The position numbers were made by a program, and so were the translations under genes. DNA of 64,000 nucleotides from assembly GCA_916700875.1 (NCBI GenBank), contig CAKAKS010000001.1:18256461-18320460 (forward strand), given 5' to 3'. The stretch comes from Sebastes aleutianus. Taxonomy: Eukaryota > Chordata > Actinopteri > Perciformes > Sebastidae. Below, piece after piece: positions 31,440 to 45,005 of this stretch. Within the stretch, counting starts at the first letter, position 1. Each line of letters begins with the position of its first letter. The notes beneath the pieces are model-generated. The model did no database searches. It worked only from the letters and a program-made list of their open reading frames with translations, and had not been told where the DNA came from.

Positions 31440-32978
31440 TTTCCACTGTTCCAATAATCACAAACTCTGGTTTTGGTCAAAATAAACCCTTAATTCATAG
31501 CATCAACAGATAGATATTCAGTTTGTTCAGTTCATTTCAGTTTTTTACCACAAGAGTGACTCATTTTCTCAAATAAATCGATAGAGGATCTATGTTCACT
31601 TTGTTCAGTTCACTTATTTCGAGAGGAGTGAGTCATCTTCTCGAACAAATCGATAGAGGATCTCTGAACAAGTCAACAGACCTAACATGTCTGAGGCTGC
31701 ATGGCGCTGTTGTGTGTGTTTGTGCGTGTGTGTTAATCTCCCGACAGAGGGCGCAGAAGCTGCGCGCAGTTTAAATGACACCAATAGGTTACTGTGTGTG
31801 TCACCTAGCATAGTTTTTATAGCATGACTAACTTGAGTTTTGAACTAATGTTTCCTGCCAGTATATGTCTAATCACGTGGGGTGTCTCCTTTAGTCACAG
31901 AGCAGTGTTAATGTAAATGTACGCTGTTTTGATTTCAAATGTAAACTCACTTTCATTGGGCAGACTATGAACCAATGTGTAACCTGTTGCTATGGGTCAG
32001 GGGGGCCCCAGCAACCAACCTGACGAATCTGATGACACTTCTCCAATTAAAGAACTCTCATTGGCTCTTTGTTTTGTGGCCTTCACTTAAATACAACAGG
32101 AGATCCCATTGTAAATGCTGAACATGTTTAATGTTTACGATTTGAGATCGGTGCGTCCAGGATGGACTTCCGAGCCGATTAGGGGATGTTTAAAACAATC
32201 TTAAAGTGTCAGAAGGCAGTATATTTTTGGCATCATTGGGCAAAAATTCCATAATAACCTTTCAGATTATTGTAATTCAATTGTTCTGAGAGAAAACTAG
32301 AGTTCTGCACGTCCTCATGGCTCTGTTTTCAGGATTTAAAAAAATCTAGCCCGTGATGGGAGACTTTGACCAATCACAGGTCATTTCATTGAGAGAGCGT
32401 TCCTATTGGCTGTGCTCCGGTCATGTGACCAGAACTTGGCGTTCCTTCACCAGATTTTAAAATGGCAGCGGCGTCACAAACTTTCTCATTTTATAGCTAA
32501 ACCGTGCACTACAAGATGATTCTGAAAACATCTGAGGAGAGAAATAGGCATTAACATAACAGAATATTGATTCATATTTGATCAGCGCTGCCTAGTTTGA
32601 CCGTTTGGTCAGAGTTCGTGAGTGATTGACAGCTGGCTCTCGTAGATGGCAGCTGGACAGTAGACCTCAGATCAGCTTTAACTGCTTGTTTTCCTCCGGT
32701 CTGTGAAATCTTGCAGATGCCGTTAGGAGCACCGGAGGACTCAGAGGAACATGATTTTTTTCAGGTTACCTGTTTCATGAACTACTGTCATGATATAGCA
32801 ACCGTTTTATAAAAATAACTTTTTATGTAATTAGCTGATTTTCCCTCCCAAAAGTATAAGTAATTTTCTTTAATATAACTTATCCTTACCCCTCCAAGTC
32901 AAAATAAAGCTAATAGAATTGGTGTACATCATCTGAGCTGGGAACCTGAAGATTAATTTGAGATGCAGCTCAGACGCT
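31440..32978. other. Noncoding region, unclassified
   Basis: No gene is supported. Near 31515-31675 a segment of about 100 bases containing AAATCGATAGAGGATC occurs twice in imperfect tandem. Around 32340-32660 lies sequence resembling a dispersed fish repeat, but I cannot define its ends. Confidence 0.4.
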
Positions 32979-34515
32979 ATCCCATCTTGGATAACCTACC
33001 AATCCTGCAGAAACCTCCTTATTGTAAACCTAGCTAGGAAAGCCATCCATGCTCTGAATGCTCCAGGTCTCTAGTTTGTGGTCAAGTTTCAAAATGGGGA
33101 CTAACATCATCACACATGAATACAGATGGGCTATTGGAGCTCAGGAGGTAGACACAAACACACACACAAGGCGTGGTCCAAGGTAGCTTTGGAGCTTCTT
33201 TTCCTAGGAAGTCGGAGGTTGAGAGTGACAACATTTACTTAGAAGTAATCATGATTTTAATCCGGTTTTGAAAGGTAGTTTATTCTTTGGAATATCCCCC
33301 ACCACAAGTAGTGATTACCCAATGACATTTAACATCTCTGTCCTCTATCTATATCTATATATATATATGTTTTTTCCCCACATTTGCGTTGTGTTGTTGT
33401 AGGCTTGTTTAATCTGTTTTCATGGCATTATTTGTGCTTTCCCGAATAACCAATTCGGATTCCGGTAGATCCCAAATATAAAAAGAGTTGTCTTTACTTT
33501 GCTGTGATGTTCATGACAACAGTTATTGTCTCTTTATCTGGATGGTTATATTTTTTTTAATTCTAAACACTTTTAGACAAGATAGAATTATAATAAATAT
33601 GTAGCACCAAAATAATCAGTTTGTAGCTAAATGTCTGCATAGAACTTCAACTACTGCAAAAATCTGTGCCATCATGAAGGTGAAATCATAAACTTTAACA
33701 CACATGCACATGCCCACAGGGGTTCCCATTTAGTGTTTTGACAGTTCTGTGTAAGTCACGCCTGCTTTGAGTGAAATAGATAACTGTGTGCTTGGGAGGA
33801 CTTTTAGGAGTGTGTGTCTTTGTGTGAACTGATTGTGTAAGTGTGTGTGTCTGTGTGCACTAATTGTGTAAGTGTGTGTGTGTGTGTGTGTGTGTGCGTG
33901 TGTGTGCACTGATTGTGTAAGTATATTATAAGTGTGCCTGTATCATAGAAATCTAATCCTAAATTGAATTCTAGTTGTAGTTCTTTTCTCCCTCTTCTCA
34001 CCTGCCCAATTGCTAATTTAGTAATTTCTTCCTGACACTCCTTTATCTCAAGAGTGTCTTATTCCAATGCTTATTTAGCACCTCACTCCATCACGCTGTT
34101 TCGTACACAATAGTATACTTATTTAAGCAACTATTGTTTCAGAACTCATTTATTCCTTTCAGTGGTCCACAGACGATCGTACCCCGTCCACCAGATCACA
34201 CTGAGTGCCAATCCGGTATAGGATATAGAGTACGACCTTTTGCCAGTGATCAGAATACACTCACACACACACACCCTCAGTGCAAGAGGAAATGCGTCTT
34301 CTCCACCAGGTCACGTTTAAGTGACGGTCCAGGACAGGTGTGCAACTCCTCCTCACCAAAGCCGGAGCTCTGTCTTCAATCACACTCACCAACACACACA
34401 CTGGTTCTTACCTACTCCAACTATCCTGTAAATCCTTGACCTATTTCTAGATTAAAGCCCCTCAGGTGAAGAAACAAGAACTATTCTATATTCTACAGAC
34501 AGAATACCCTGAACT
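32979..34515. repeat. Tandem duplication, unit 1
   Basis: Matches unit 2 (34556-36417) along its length, with CA/TG microsatellites differing in length. No coding frame. It lacks about 305 bases present in unit 2 at 34955-35260. Confidence 0.9.
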
Positions 34516-34555
34516 GCCTCCTTTCCTGAGTGCCAAGGCTGCCTATTAGAATACT

Positions 34556-36417
34556 TATCCCATCTTGGATGACCTGCCAATCCTGCAGAAACCTCCTTAT
34601 TGTAAACCTAGCTAGGAAAGCCATCCATGCTCTGAATGCTCCAGGTCTCTAGTTTGTGGTCAAGTTTCAAAATGGGGACTAACATCATCACACATGAATA
34701 CAGATGGGCTATTGGAGCTCAGGAGGTAGACACAAACACACAAACAAGGCGTGGTCCAAGGTAGCTTTGGAGCTTCTTTTCCTAGGAAGACAGAGGTTGA
34801 GAGTGACAACATTTACTTAGAAGTAATCATGATTTTAATCCGGTTTTGTAAGGTAGTTTATTCTTTGGAATATCACCCACCACAAGTAGTGATTACCCAA
34901 TGACATTTAACATCTCTGTCCTCTATATATATATATATATATATACATTTTCCCAGCATTTAGTTTGTGACTTTGTTTTTGGGCTTGAGATCTCCGGTAT
35001 ATACATTTTGGTTGTTTTTGGTTTAAGTTAGACACTTTTGAGTTTAGACGGTTGAGCTGGGTGCGACGGCCCACTGCATGGCTGGCCCAGCAACTTCCCC
35101 TTCTTTTGTTGATTTAACCGGGATCTCCAACCTTTTGTTTACTCAGTTAAATTTTTTATAGTTACTTTTGTCCTGATTTAAAATAAATTGATTGTTATAT
35201 AGCCTTTGTTTGTCTGAGAGGCCGTAACATATTTGGGGGCTCGTTCACGCGTTTTTTTTCCCACACTGTCGTTGTGTTGTTGTAGGCTTGTTTAATCTGT
35301 TTTCATCGCATCATTTGTGCTTTCCTGAATAACCAATTCGGAAATGGGTACATCCTTAATATAAATAAAGTTGTCTTTACTTTGCTATGATGTTCATGAC
35401 AACAGTTATTGTCTCTTTATCTGGATGGTTATATTGTTTTAATTCTAAACACTTTTAGACAAGATAGAATTATAATAAATATATAGCACCAAAATAATCA
35501 GTTTGTAGCTAAATGTCTGCATAGAACTTCACCTACTGCAAAAAATACGTGTTGTCATGAAGGTGAAATCATAAACTTTAACACACATGCACATGCCCAC
35601 AGGGGTTCCCATTTGGTGTTTTGACAGTTCTGTGTAAGTCACGCCTGCTTTGAGTAAAATAGATAACTGCGTGCTTGGCAGGACTTTTAGGAGAAGGTGT
35701 GTCTCAAGAAATTAATGTTTTTCTTAATACTTCTTTCTCATGGGAACAAATGTGTGGGCGTGTGTGTGTGTGTCTTTGTGTGAACTGATTGTGTAAGTGT
35801 GTGTGTGTGCACTAATTGTGTGTGTGTGTGTGTGTGTGTGCACTGATTGTGTAAGTATATTATAAGTGTGCCTGTATCATAGAAATCTAATTCTAGTTGT
35901 AGTTCTTTTCTCCCTCTTCTCACCTGCCCAATTGCTAATTTAGTAATTTCTTCCTGACACTCCTTTATCTCAAGAGTGTCTTATTCCAATGCTTATTTAG
36001 CACCTCACTCCATCACGCTGTTTCGTACACAATAGTATACTTATTTAAGCAACTATTGTTTCAGAACTCATTTATTCCTTTCAGTGGTCCACAGACGATA
36101 GTACCCCGTCCACCAGATCACACTGAGTGCCAATCCGGTATAGGATATAGAGTACGACCTTCTTGCCAGTGATCAGAATACACTCACACACACACACCCT
36201 CAGTGCAAGAGGAAATGCGTCTTCTCCACCAGGTCACGTTTAGGTGTGCAACTCCTCCTCACCAAAGCCGGAGCTCTGTCTTCAATCACACTCACCAACA
36301 CACACACTGGTTCTTACCTACTCCAACTATCCTGTAAATCCTTGACCTATTTCTAGATTACAGCCCCTCAGGTGAAGAAACAAGAACTATTCTATATTCT
36401 ACAGACAGATTACCCTG
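34556..36417. repeat. Tandem duplication, unit 2, with LTR-like segment
   Basis: Second copy of the block, 40 bases after unit 1. The extra segment at 34955-35260 contains an AAATAAAT motif, ends GCCGTAACA and is followed by TATTTGGGGGCTCGTTC. The TGGGGGCTCGT core resembles a tRNA-Pro primer-binding site, so this looks like the end of an LTR plus the start of an internal region. Confidence 0.7.
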
Positions 36418-36516
36418 AATCATCCCCCTTCTTATAACCTCACTATGGTCCTCAGACCCCCCCCCCCGCCCCCCAGCACCAGGCACACTGGTCAAAATTT
36501 CTTGCGAAATTTTCTA

Positions 36517-36625
36517 GTTGTTATTATTATTATTATAATTATAATCATTATCATTATCATTATCATTATTCATATTCATATTCATATTCATATTATTATT
36601 GTTGTTATTATTATTATCATGATCA

Positions 36626-36671
<46 letters not shown>

Positions 36672-36683
36672 TATTATTATTAT
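36517..36683. repeat. ATT microsatellite
   Basis: Imperfect ATT/ATC repeats of about 165 bases with short CATATT runs, directly before the BEL element. Confidence 0.95.
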
Positions 36684-36720
36684 GAATGCTCAAAACTACT
36701 AAAGGAGTTTATTGATGTAA

Positions 36721-39700
36721 ATGAGGATGTACTGTTGCTGTTACCTGAAGAGGAAAAGGATGCTGACCAAAGGTTTTGGTACAAGCCAATTCAGTAATTT
36801 CATGAATGAAGTTGAAAAATGGATTTCTACAACGAGGGAGCAACATCAAGAAGATGTGAATCCAGATGATAGTGTATCTGTAACTGATACACCAGCAAAA
36901 AATAAATCTGGTTCATATGTTGCACGAAGCACAGTTACCAGCAGCTCATCAAGATCATCCAGAGTCTCCTCCATATCATCTGTACGACATAAGGAAAAAG
37001 CAGAACGTGCCGCTTTACTTGCACGTGCAGCATCCCTGAAGCAGAGACAAGCATTAGACATCGAAGAATGCAAGTTAAAGGCAAAAAGGGAACAGCTTGA
37101 TATCGACACAGCTATTGCTGCCTCTACAGCCAAAATAAAGGCGTTGGAAAATTGTGAGTATGAGAGCTGTAACGGTGATGTAATTGTTCACCGTGAGGCA
37201 AGTTTAGTCAATCAGCAGCTAAGCAGCCAAGAGCCAGAAATACGTTATGAACATAATGAGCAGTCAAAGACAAATGACTATCAAGTGAAACAAGAAGATG
37301 ACATACAGCAAAATGATTACAATGGAAATGCAATCAACCTGTGTGAAGTGATGTTGAAACAAAATTACATCACTGAGATGTTAGTCAAACAACAGAGACT
37401 GTGACATCTGCCCCAAAGAGATGTTCCTGTTTTCAGTGGGGATCCACTTGAGTTTAGATCATTCTTAAGGGCTTTTGACCACACTATTCATGACAAAGCT
37501 GATAGTGATGGTGACAGGTTATATTACCTTGAACAGTTTACCAGAGGTGAACCCAGAGACTTGGTCAGAAGTTGTCAGCACATGAGTCCTCATCAAGGCT
37601 ACATCGAGGCAAGGAAATTGCTGACATATCACTATGGTAACGAACTGAAAATTGCATCTGCATACATAAACAGGGCCCTCAACTGGCCGCAAATTAAACC
37701 AGATGATGCCAAGGCTCTTCATAGTTACTCCCTGTTTCTCACAGGTTGTAACAATGCAATGAAAGACATTGACCAGCTTCAAGACATGGAGAATCCCACT
37801 AACATCAGAATCACTGTTTCTAAGCTACCATACAAAATGAGAGAAATGTGGAGGGGTTCTGCCTTCGACATTCAAGAGAAAAGTGGAAAAAGAGCAAAGT
37901 TTCCAGATTTGATCAGATTCATAAACAGGCAAGCTAAAATAGCTGCAGATCCTGTGTTTGGGGACATAAAGGGTGCTGAAGATAAGGGAAAACCTTATGC
38001 AAATGTGAGAATGACTCAAGCACCTAGGCCAAAGGGGACTGCATTTGCCACAAGTGTAGCACCAGCATCAAATGAAAGTTCATCTGAAAACAGTAAAGAC
38101 TTATCATGTTACACCAGTAATGCCTTCCAGAAGCCATGTGTATACTGTGAAAAACAACATGCCTTGGCAGAATGCCACAAAATCAGAAACCAGCCTTACA
38201 AGGAAAGACTACAGTTTCTCAAAGTAAAGGGTCTATGCTTTGCATGTTTGACACCAGGACATTTGAGTAAAGACTGTAAGAAAAGAGCTACATGTGAGCA
38301 CTGCTCTAAGAGACATCCAAGCATGCTTCATTTCACAAGGGAAGATAAGGAAGCATTTGAGAGCAGTCAGAAAAGCACCACTGAAAGTACTACGACTAAT
38401 GAATCAACACACATTTCAGGTGGAACTTGTGGAGGCACCGGGGCCGGAAAGGACTGTCGTGTTCTGTCAATTGTGCCAGTGTGTGTCAAGTTAAAGAAAA
38501 GCAACAAGATAATTGAAACCTATGCATTCATGGATAATGGAAGCCAAGCCACATTCTGCTCTGAGAAGCTGATGAGACAGCTTGAGACTGAAGGCAAGAA
38601 AACGCAAATTCTGCTTCGCACAATTGGTCAGGAAAAGTTAGAGTCAAGCTACCATCTTTCAGGATTAGAGGTGTGTGGTTTGAATGAGAACATTTATGTT
38701 GACTTACCTGACATTTACACCCACAAAGACATTCCAGTGTCCAAAGACAACATTCCAATGCAGGAAGATTTGGAACAGTGGCCACACCTTCAGAGAATCG
38801 AGCTGCCACACATAGATGCAGACATTGGACTGTTGATAGGATGTGATGTTTACAAGGCTATGGAGCCATGGGAGGTCATTCACAGTGAGGATGACGGTCC
38901 ATTTGCAGTTCGCACAATCCTAGGATGGGTCATCAACGGTCCTCTCAGGAGAGATGATTGTACTACGCCACCTGAAAGTGGACTAAGTTTTTCTGTAAAT
39001 CGCATCTCTATTGCAAGGGTAGAAGACATGCTGATGCAACAATTCAACCACGATTTTCCAGAAAAGGCCAGTGAAGAAAAACAGGAAATGTCACAAGAAG
39101 ACATTCAGTTTATGGACTCTGTCAATGAAACAGTTAAAGTGGTTGTGGACACTACAGTATACGTCTTCCTTTAAGAAACAAGGCTGTCAAATGCCTAACA
39201 ACCGCAGTGTAGTTGTGCAGAGAACAGAAAACTTGAAAAGGAAACTTATCAAAAACAAGGAGTTTCACAGAGAATATCAAAGCTTCATGTCTGACCTGTT
39301 GATTAAAGGTTACGCAGTTCCAGTATCAAATGAAGAGACTGTGTCTGAAGATGAGAGAGTTTGGTACATCCCTCATCATGGTGTGTACCACCCCCAAAAA
39401 CGGAAGCTCCGCGTAGTTTTTGACTGTGCAGTAACATATCAAGGCAAGTCATTAAATGGAGAACTTTTGCAAGGTCCAGATTTAACAAACACAGTTGTTG
39501 GAGTGTTGACACGATTCAGACATGACCACATTGCCTTAATGTCAGACATAGAGGCTATGTATCACCAAGTGAGAGTACCACCAGAGGACAGTGACCTTCT
39601 GCGTTTCCTATGGTGGCCGAATGGAGACTTGAACGAACCTCTGCAAGAATACAAGATGGTTGTGCACTTGTTTGGGGCGACTTCCTCCCCCAGCTGTGCC

Positions 39701-41290
39701 AACTTTGCACTGAGGAGGACAGCTGAAGATGCTAAAGACAAATGACACCTGCTGCTGTTAAAGCAGTTCTGAACAATTTTTATGTAGATGATTGTCTACA
39801 GTCAGTATCAGATGAAACCCAAGCGTGTGCTATGGTCAAGGACTTAACAGCACTGTGTGAGAGTGGAGGATTCCATTTAACAAAGTGGATGAGTAATAGC
39901 AGAGCCGTCCTTGCCTCCATACCTGAAACAGAAAGGGCAAAGGAGGTTAAGGATTTGGATCTCAGTCATGATGCGTTACCTGATGAAAGAGTCTTAGGAG
40001 TAAACTGGTGCGCAGAGTCAGATGTATTCAAGATCAGGATAAATGCAAACATACGCCACAGACAAGACGTGGCATCCTCTCGTTTGTGAGTGCTATATAT
40101 GATCCGTTAGGATTTCTGTCACCAGTCATCCTTCCAGCAAAAATGATCCTGCAGGAGCTATGTGGCAGGAAAGTCTCCTGGGATGAGGATATCCCTGCTG
40201 AATTGGCTCAAAGATCACAAGGGTGGCTTTCTGACCTCACAAAGCTTCATGGTTTCACTGTGGATAGATGCCTGAAACCAACTGGATTTGGAAAAATCAC
40301 ATCAGCACAGTTGCATCACTTCGCTGATGCGAGTGAAAAAGGCTACGGAGTTGTTACCTACCTTCGCATAACAAATGAAGAAGGAGAAACTCACTGTTCA
40401 TTCATCATCAGCAAGTCAAGAGTGTCACCGCTGAAAACAAACAACGATTCCGAGGCTGGAATTAACAGCAGCTGCAGTTGCTGTAAAAATGGACCGGCTC
40501 ATGAGAAAGGAGCTGCAAATGCCGCTGGAAGAATCAGTGCTTGGTCTGATAGTACTACTGTGTTAAGGTACATTGCCAATGAAAATGTCAGGTACAAAAC
40601 ATTTGTAGCAAACAGAGTGTCACTCATCAGAGACAATACTAAACCAAGTCAGTGGACGTATGTTAATTCCGAGTTGAATCCCGCTGATCATACATCACGA
40701 GGAATGAATGCAGACACATTCACAAGATGTCAAACCTGGATTGCTGGGCACAGTTTTTGACATAGGACAAGGAACATTGGCCAGTTTCACCAGACATGAG
40801 AGGAAATACACACAGATGATGTTGAAGTTAAAGGAGCAATGTGTGTGAATGCCACAGATGTGCATGAAAACCCACTTAACAAGCTGCTTTGTCACTATTC
40901 AGAGTGGCACTGTCTAAAAAAGGCAGTTTCCTGGATGATGAGATTCAAACAACTGCTTCATAAGCTGAGCACACATCTTAAGTTTCTCATCTCACAGGCA
41001 AGTGACACTTGGAGTCATGAGAAGAAAACTGAGATTGTTACAAGACAAATGCATAAATTCAGATCAGGGATCTCTGCTCACTGTTCACTGTTGAAGATGT
41101 TGCAACAGGAGAAATCTGAAACCAGGAGATATCGTCCTCATAGTTGATGACAGTGCACCAAGAAGCTCCTGGTTAATGGCAAAAGTTGAAAGGACAATAT
41201 TTGATTCAAACGGACTTGTCAGACGTGTATTTGTGAAAACTAAAACTAGTCTTTGGAAAGGCCAACAGATAAGTTATTTCTGTTGCTTGA
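36721..41290 (+). pseudogene. BEL/Pao gag-pol polyprotein remnant
   Basis: The pieces lie in several frames: a helical N-terminal gag part (36721-37404); gag capsid, a zinc knuckle CFACLTPGHLSKDC with CEHCSKRHPSMLH, and the aspartic protease FMDNGSQATFC (37561-39174); a reverse transcriptase N-half with RVVFDCAV and MSDIEAMYHQVRV (39071-39745); the catalytic YVDD (39742-40089); and the A17/RNase H region with FVSAIYDPLGFLSPV (40008-40760). The integrase DDE core is absent. A short C-terminal piece (DDSAPRSSWLMAKVE, about 41140-41230) resembles the tail after integrase. There are at least three frameshifts and an internal deletion, so the copy is dead. Confidence 0.9.
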
Positions 41291-41548
41291 AATGGATGAC
41301 CAAGTGTAGATGTTCATATTTCATGTATGATATACTTGTGCTTAAAGCATGAGATTTATGCTACATACTACATTTGAGTTAATTTTGTATTCAACTAAAT
41401 GTGGATTTGAAATGTACTGTTTAGGAGATGAATATAAGTTCATGTTTAATGAGTCAGTCATATACAATCCTGAGTTTTAAGTTACATGACGCTTTAATGT
41501 GTTAATGTGTAATTGTTATGCCTCAGCAGTAACAATTAGGGGCCGGAA

Positions 41549-41940
41549 TGTAAGCGCCATTTACTAGTGCCAAGTTTATGTTTATTGTTTTGATAGTATT
41601 ATTTCAGTGAGAAATATATTTCAGCTAAATGTGAGAGAATATTATGACTATATATGGTGATTCCTTCCTGTATGTTTACCACTGTGAATTTGAGTTTCAT
41701 CCTGTGAGGCTTCCGTACACACGTGACTTAGGGACAGGAAGTGAACTTTTATTTTGAAATTACTTTTATTGTGAAAAGGTTCAGTGGCGGAGCAACACGG
41801 TTGTTTACCGTTGGCGTTGGCGTTGCTACCGGGCCGACTCAACGCGTAAAACATTGTGATGTCGTCCTTGAAGTGTGGTTATTGACAGAAAGTAAGTTAA
41901 GACGAAGATAGAAGTATGAAGACTAAAGATAGCCACTACA
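41549..41940 (+). repeat. BEL 3' LTR
   Basis: The reverse complement matches the solo LTR at 25169-25603. The latter has extra ACGGTA repeats and a short insertion. Confidence 0.85.
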
Positions 41941-42128
41941 CCAGGTATATGTACCACCAGTCACTTCGTCCAGTCGTCTTGCATGCATACCACGATAATC
42001 CTTTGAGTGGTCATTTTGGACGATATAAGACCCAGCAAAGGATTCGTGAAGTTGCCTACTAGCCGAAAATATGGACAGATGTCCAGGAAGCCTGCTGGCT
42101 TGCTCCAGCAGACAAAGGTAACGGAGCC

Positions 42129-42719
42129 ATGGGTAATGCTTGTTTAGACCTCATGGGCCCTCTGCCTCGTAGTTCCCTGGGAAACACCCAATTACTTGTT
42201 GTGGTAGATTATTATAGTCGTTGGGTTGAGTTGTTTCCTTTACGTAATGCTACTGCTTCCACAATCAGCAAGTGTCTGCGGAAAGGACATCTTTACACGT
42301 TGGGGTGTCCCAAAACATGTCTTATCAGAGGTTTCAAAGAGTTGTGTGATAGCTGGGGGGTTGTCCATAAACTCACAACTGCCTATCATCCACAGACTAA
42401 TATGACTGAGCGTATTAACCGCTCACTAAAAAGCATGATAGCTTCGTATGTTGGAGAGAAGCATAAGAGTTGGGATCGTTTCATACCGGAGTTGCGTTTT
42501 GCCCTGAACTCCGCAGTCAATGAAGCCACCGGCTTTTCCCCAGCTGAGTTGCTGCTTAGAGGATCTTTGAAGGGACCTTTTGCCAGAGCTTTTGAGCCCT
42601 CTTCTCAGGTCCCACGTGCTCTGAAAAATGTCCAAGCTCTTGTAGAGTCCAATCTGGCACAGGCAAAAAGGAAACAAGCTCATACCTACAACAAAAACAG
42701 GCGACCATGTCACATATGA
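42129..42719 (+). pseudogene. gypsy integrase fragment
   Basis: Contains LDLMGPLPRSSLGN and TERINRSLKSMIASYV, but the segment around the second Asp (LSDRGPQF in the other copy) is deleted. It ends early near the C-terminal domain. Homologous to residues of about 590-800 of the intact pol at 8865-11546. Confidence 0.9.
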
Positions 42720-43098
42720 AATGAAGGATAGTGTCTGGATGAAAGCCCATCCCGTCTCCAAGGCTTCCAAAAATTATACAGCTAAACTGGCCCACGATGG
42801 ATTGGTCCGTACCACATTGTTGAGCAGTAGGTCCTGTGAATTACAGGATTGTGCATGAGGACACCGGACAGGATCTAAGGGTGGTTAATGTGTGTGATTT
42901 GAAGGAGTGTCCGCCCAACCTCTGTTGAGGTGGAGGCTCAGGAGAGAGAGGGCGGTCATGCACATTTTTCTGGACAGTGACACTAGTGATGAGGATGAAT
43001 TTATGTTTTTTTTGTGACATTGTATTAAAGGTAAATAACTGTCTAAAGGATGTGTGTAAAACACCTTGGAGGCGGTGTTTATTATATGGGGGAGGGAG

Positions 43099-45005
43099 TG
43101 TGGCAAGCTGCCAATTCTCTGGTGCTTGCTGTTGTTTCCCTTTTCCCTGGTGTTTTTTGGTGAATTGCTGAGTGATTAGAGGGTTATTCAGTTCACCTGT
43201 TGCGCAGGGTGTGGGGACTGGCTCTTAATGATAGTTGAGAGCAGCTTGGTGCATTCCCCTCTTGGCCAATCAGGGTGTAACGACGCCCTTTCTGTAGGGC
43301 TTAAAAGAGGAGGGAAACTGCACACCCAGGCTGCATCCCAAAGCTCTTAATTGCATCCCTGTTTCCCTCACTTGCGTCTTTTCCTTGCGTCTTAGTCCCC
43401 TCCCACAGGGAAGCATGGAGAGACGCAAGAAACCATGCGAAGAGAGAGGAAACGAGGAAATACGATTTTAAGCGACATGAGACGGTCGTTTCCTCTGAAG
43501 GGTCATGTGAAGCGACGTCCGTTTCTGATGACAGCAGCAGCTGATCACATCTGTATCAGCTGTCAGTCAACTTTAACAGCTGTTTGTGTCTGAACTGTAC
43601 TATACTAATAAAGACAAGTGCAAGCCTGACAGTCCTGTACGTCTACTGTGGACTGAGTCATGCTTAGAGGACCAGGAACCATCTCTACTGGCACAATAAC
43701 TTTATATTATTTATTCATTATTAGCGTCTGTAGTTATTGATATTCTGATTGTGAGCTCATTATTTCATATGTAAATGATATAACTCATATAAAACTGACG
43801 TTCAGGAAATCATCAGCCTCAGTGACTGAATGGAAATGAGGATAAATGATGTAAAAGGTGTTTGTTGCTGACAGACAGACTCTCCTTCCTCTCTCTGACA
43901 GTTAATAGTATCATTAATAAAAGTTAACGGGGCTAATAACAGATCATGAAAAGAAAAATCATTCTAATAAATAAAGAAAGTTATTTTAAGTCAGTTTGTC
44001 AGGTATTATAAACCCCTCTCAGTGTCGAGCTCCTTCAGTGCGGTGTGTGAAGGAGAGATACTGCAGGTCCTTCTGCTGCTGTTCAGAGCTTCAATTAACA
44101 CAGATTTGAACTAGATGTGAATCAAAAGACAACTAAACTATAAAACGTTAATATGTGATCTGTTTTCACTCCGTTATAAACTCCAGTGATTTTGAGAGGT
44201 AAGTTATCAGATCAGTCTGATCGGCAGCAGCGTCCAATCAGTGACTGATATCCAATAAGGGGGCGTGTCGGTCGGTAAAAGACTTCCGTGGAGGGATTCA
44301 CTGGTGTATCCTGCGCTCGATAGCTCCTCCGGCAAGCCTCCTCGATCCTTGATCCTCGCTCCTCGGTGCACAATAAGAGCTTTGGGACGGTCTTCAAATG
44401 GCGCACCAGAACAACTTCCGGTTCAAGCGAGGATCGAGGAGCGAGGAAACGAAAATTAAGAGCTTTGGCACGCACACCCCAGTGTCATTCTGATCTCTCC
44501 TTCACTAAATGCAACATGTGTTAATCAGCCAAACCAGAAACTCTGGTCTGTTTTTTAGGCCCTTTTGAGATTCTGTGCTCTGTTGTGTTTTGGTTTATTG
44601 AGAGTGTTGACTATCCTAGTTGGGGAAACAAAATAAATACCAATGAATTGGGTTACCTGCACTAGGACGTTTAGGTGCTATTTGTGCAACGATCTGGCTT
44701 GCCTTACGATAGCCTAACGCCTGCAGGCTGTATTTTGTTATTCTATTCATTTGTTGATTTTCATGAAACCCTTTATACCCATTTCTTTTAGTGTATTTTA
44801 TTTGGGGAAAACTTAAAGGGGGCTAAAAGGGAAAAATAAAAACATATTGTCAGTTTCCTTAATTGTTTGTATTGTAGAGCATTTGTTTATTATTATTATT
44901 TTATTATTAAGGGAGGCATTTTATTTTATATTATTATGTGGATGGGAACTGTTTTTCAGTCTTCTGACTGATCAACTAAAGTCTGGGGAACTCAGTACCA
45001 CCCAT
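43099..45005 (+). repeat. gypsy LTR interrupted by an insertion
   Basis: The LTR starts TGTGGCAAGCTGCC after a GGGGGAGGGAG purine tract and ends near CAGTACCACCCA. Left and right parts match the 3' LTR at 8041-8783. The insertion at 43328-44471 splits it. Confidence 0.85.
43328..44471. mobile_element. 1.14-kb hAT-like TIR element inside gypsy LTR
   Basis: An 8-base duplication GCACACCC flanks it (43320-43327 and 44472-44479); the empty site is seen in the other LTR. Imperfect terminal inverted repeats share CAAAGCTCTTAATT. GAGGAAACGA-type motifs recur subterminally. No transposase frame is visible, so it is non-autonomous. Confidence 0.85.

Larger units (their letters stand above)
36685..41940 (+). 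mobile_element. BEL/Pao retrotransposon, 5'-truncated and broken
   Basis: Plus-strand gag-pol remains followed by a 392-base 3' LTR (41549-41940, TGTAAGCG to CACTACA). The 5' LTR is absent; the element starts directly after an ATT microsatellite. A purine stretch TTAGGGGCCGGAA precedes the LTR. The integrase core is missing. Confidence 0.9.
41941..45005 (+). mobile_element. Second gypsy copy: integrase and LTR remnant
   Basis: Same family as the element in PLAAT intron 2, in plus orientation. It starts in mid-pol exactly where the BEL LTR ends. Integrase pieces (41941-42960) have an internal deletion of about 60 bases after ACAGATGTC, a second deletion near the second catalytic Asp and further indels. 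The LTR (43099-45005) is split by a TIR element. Confidence 0.88.
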
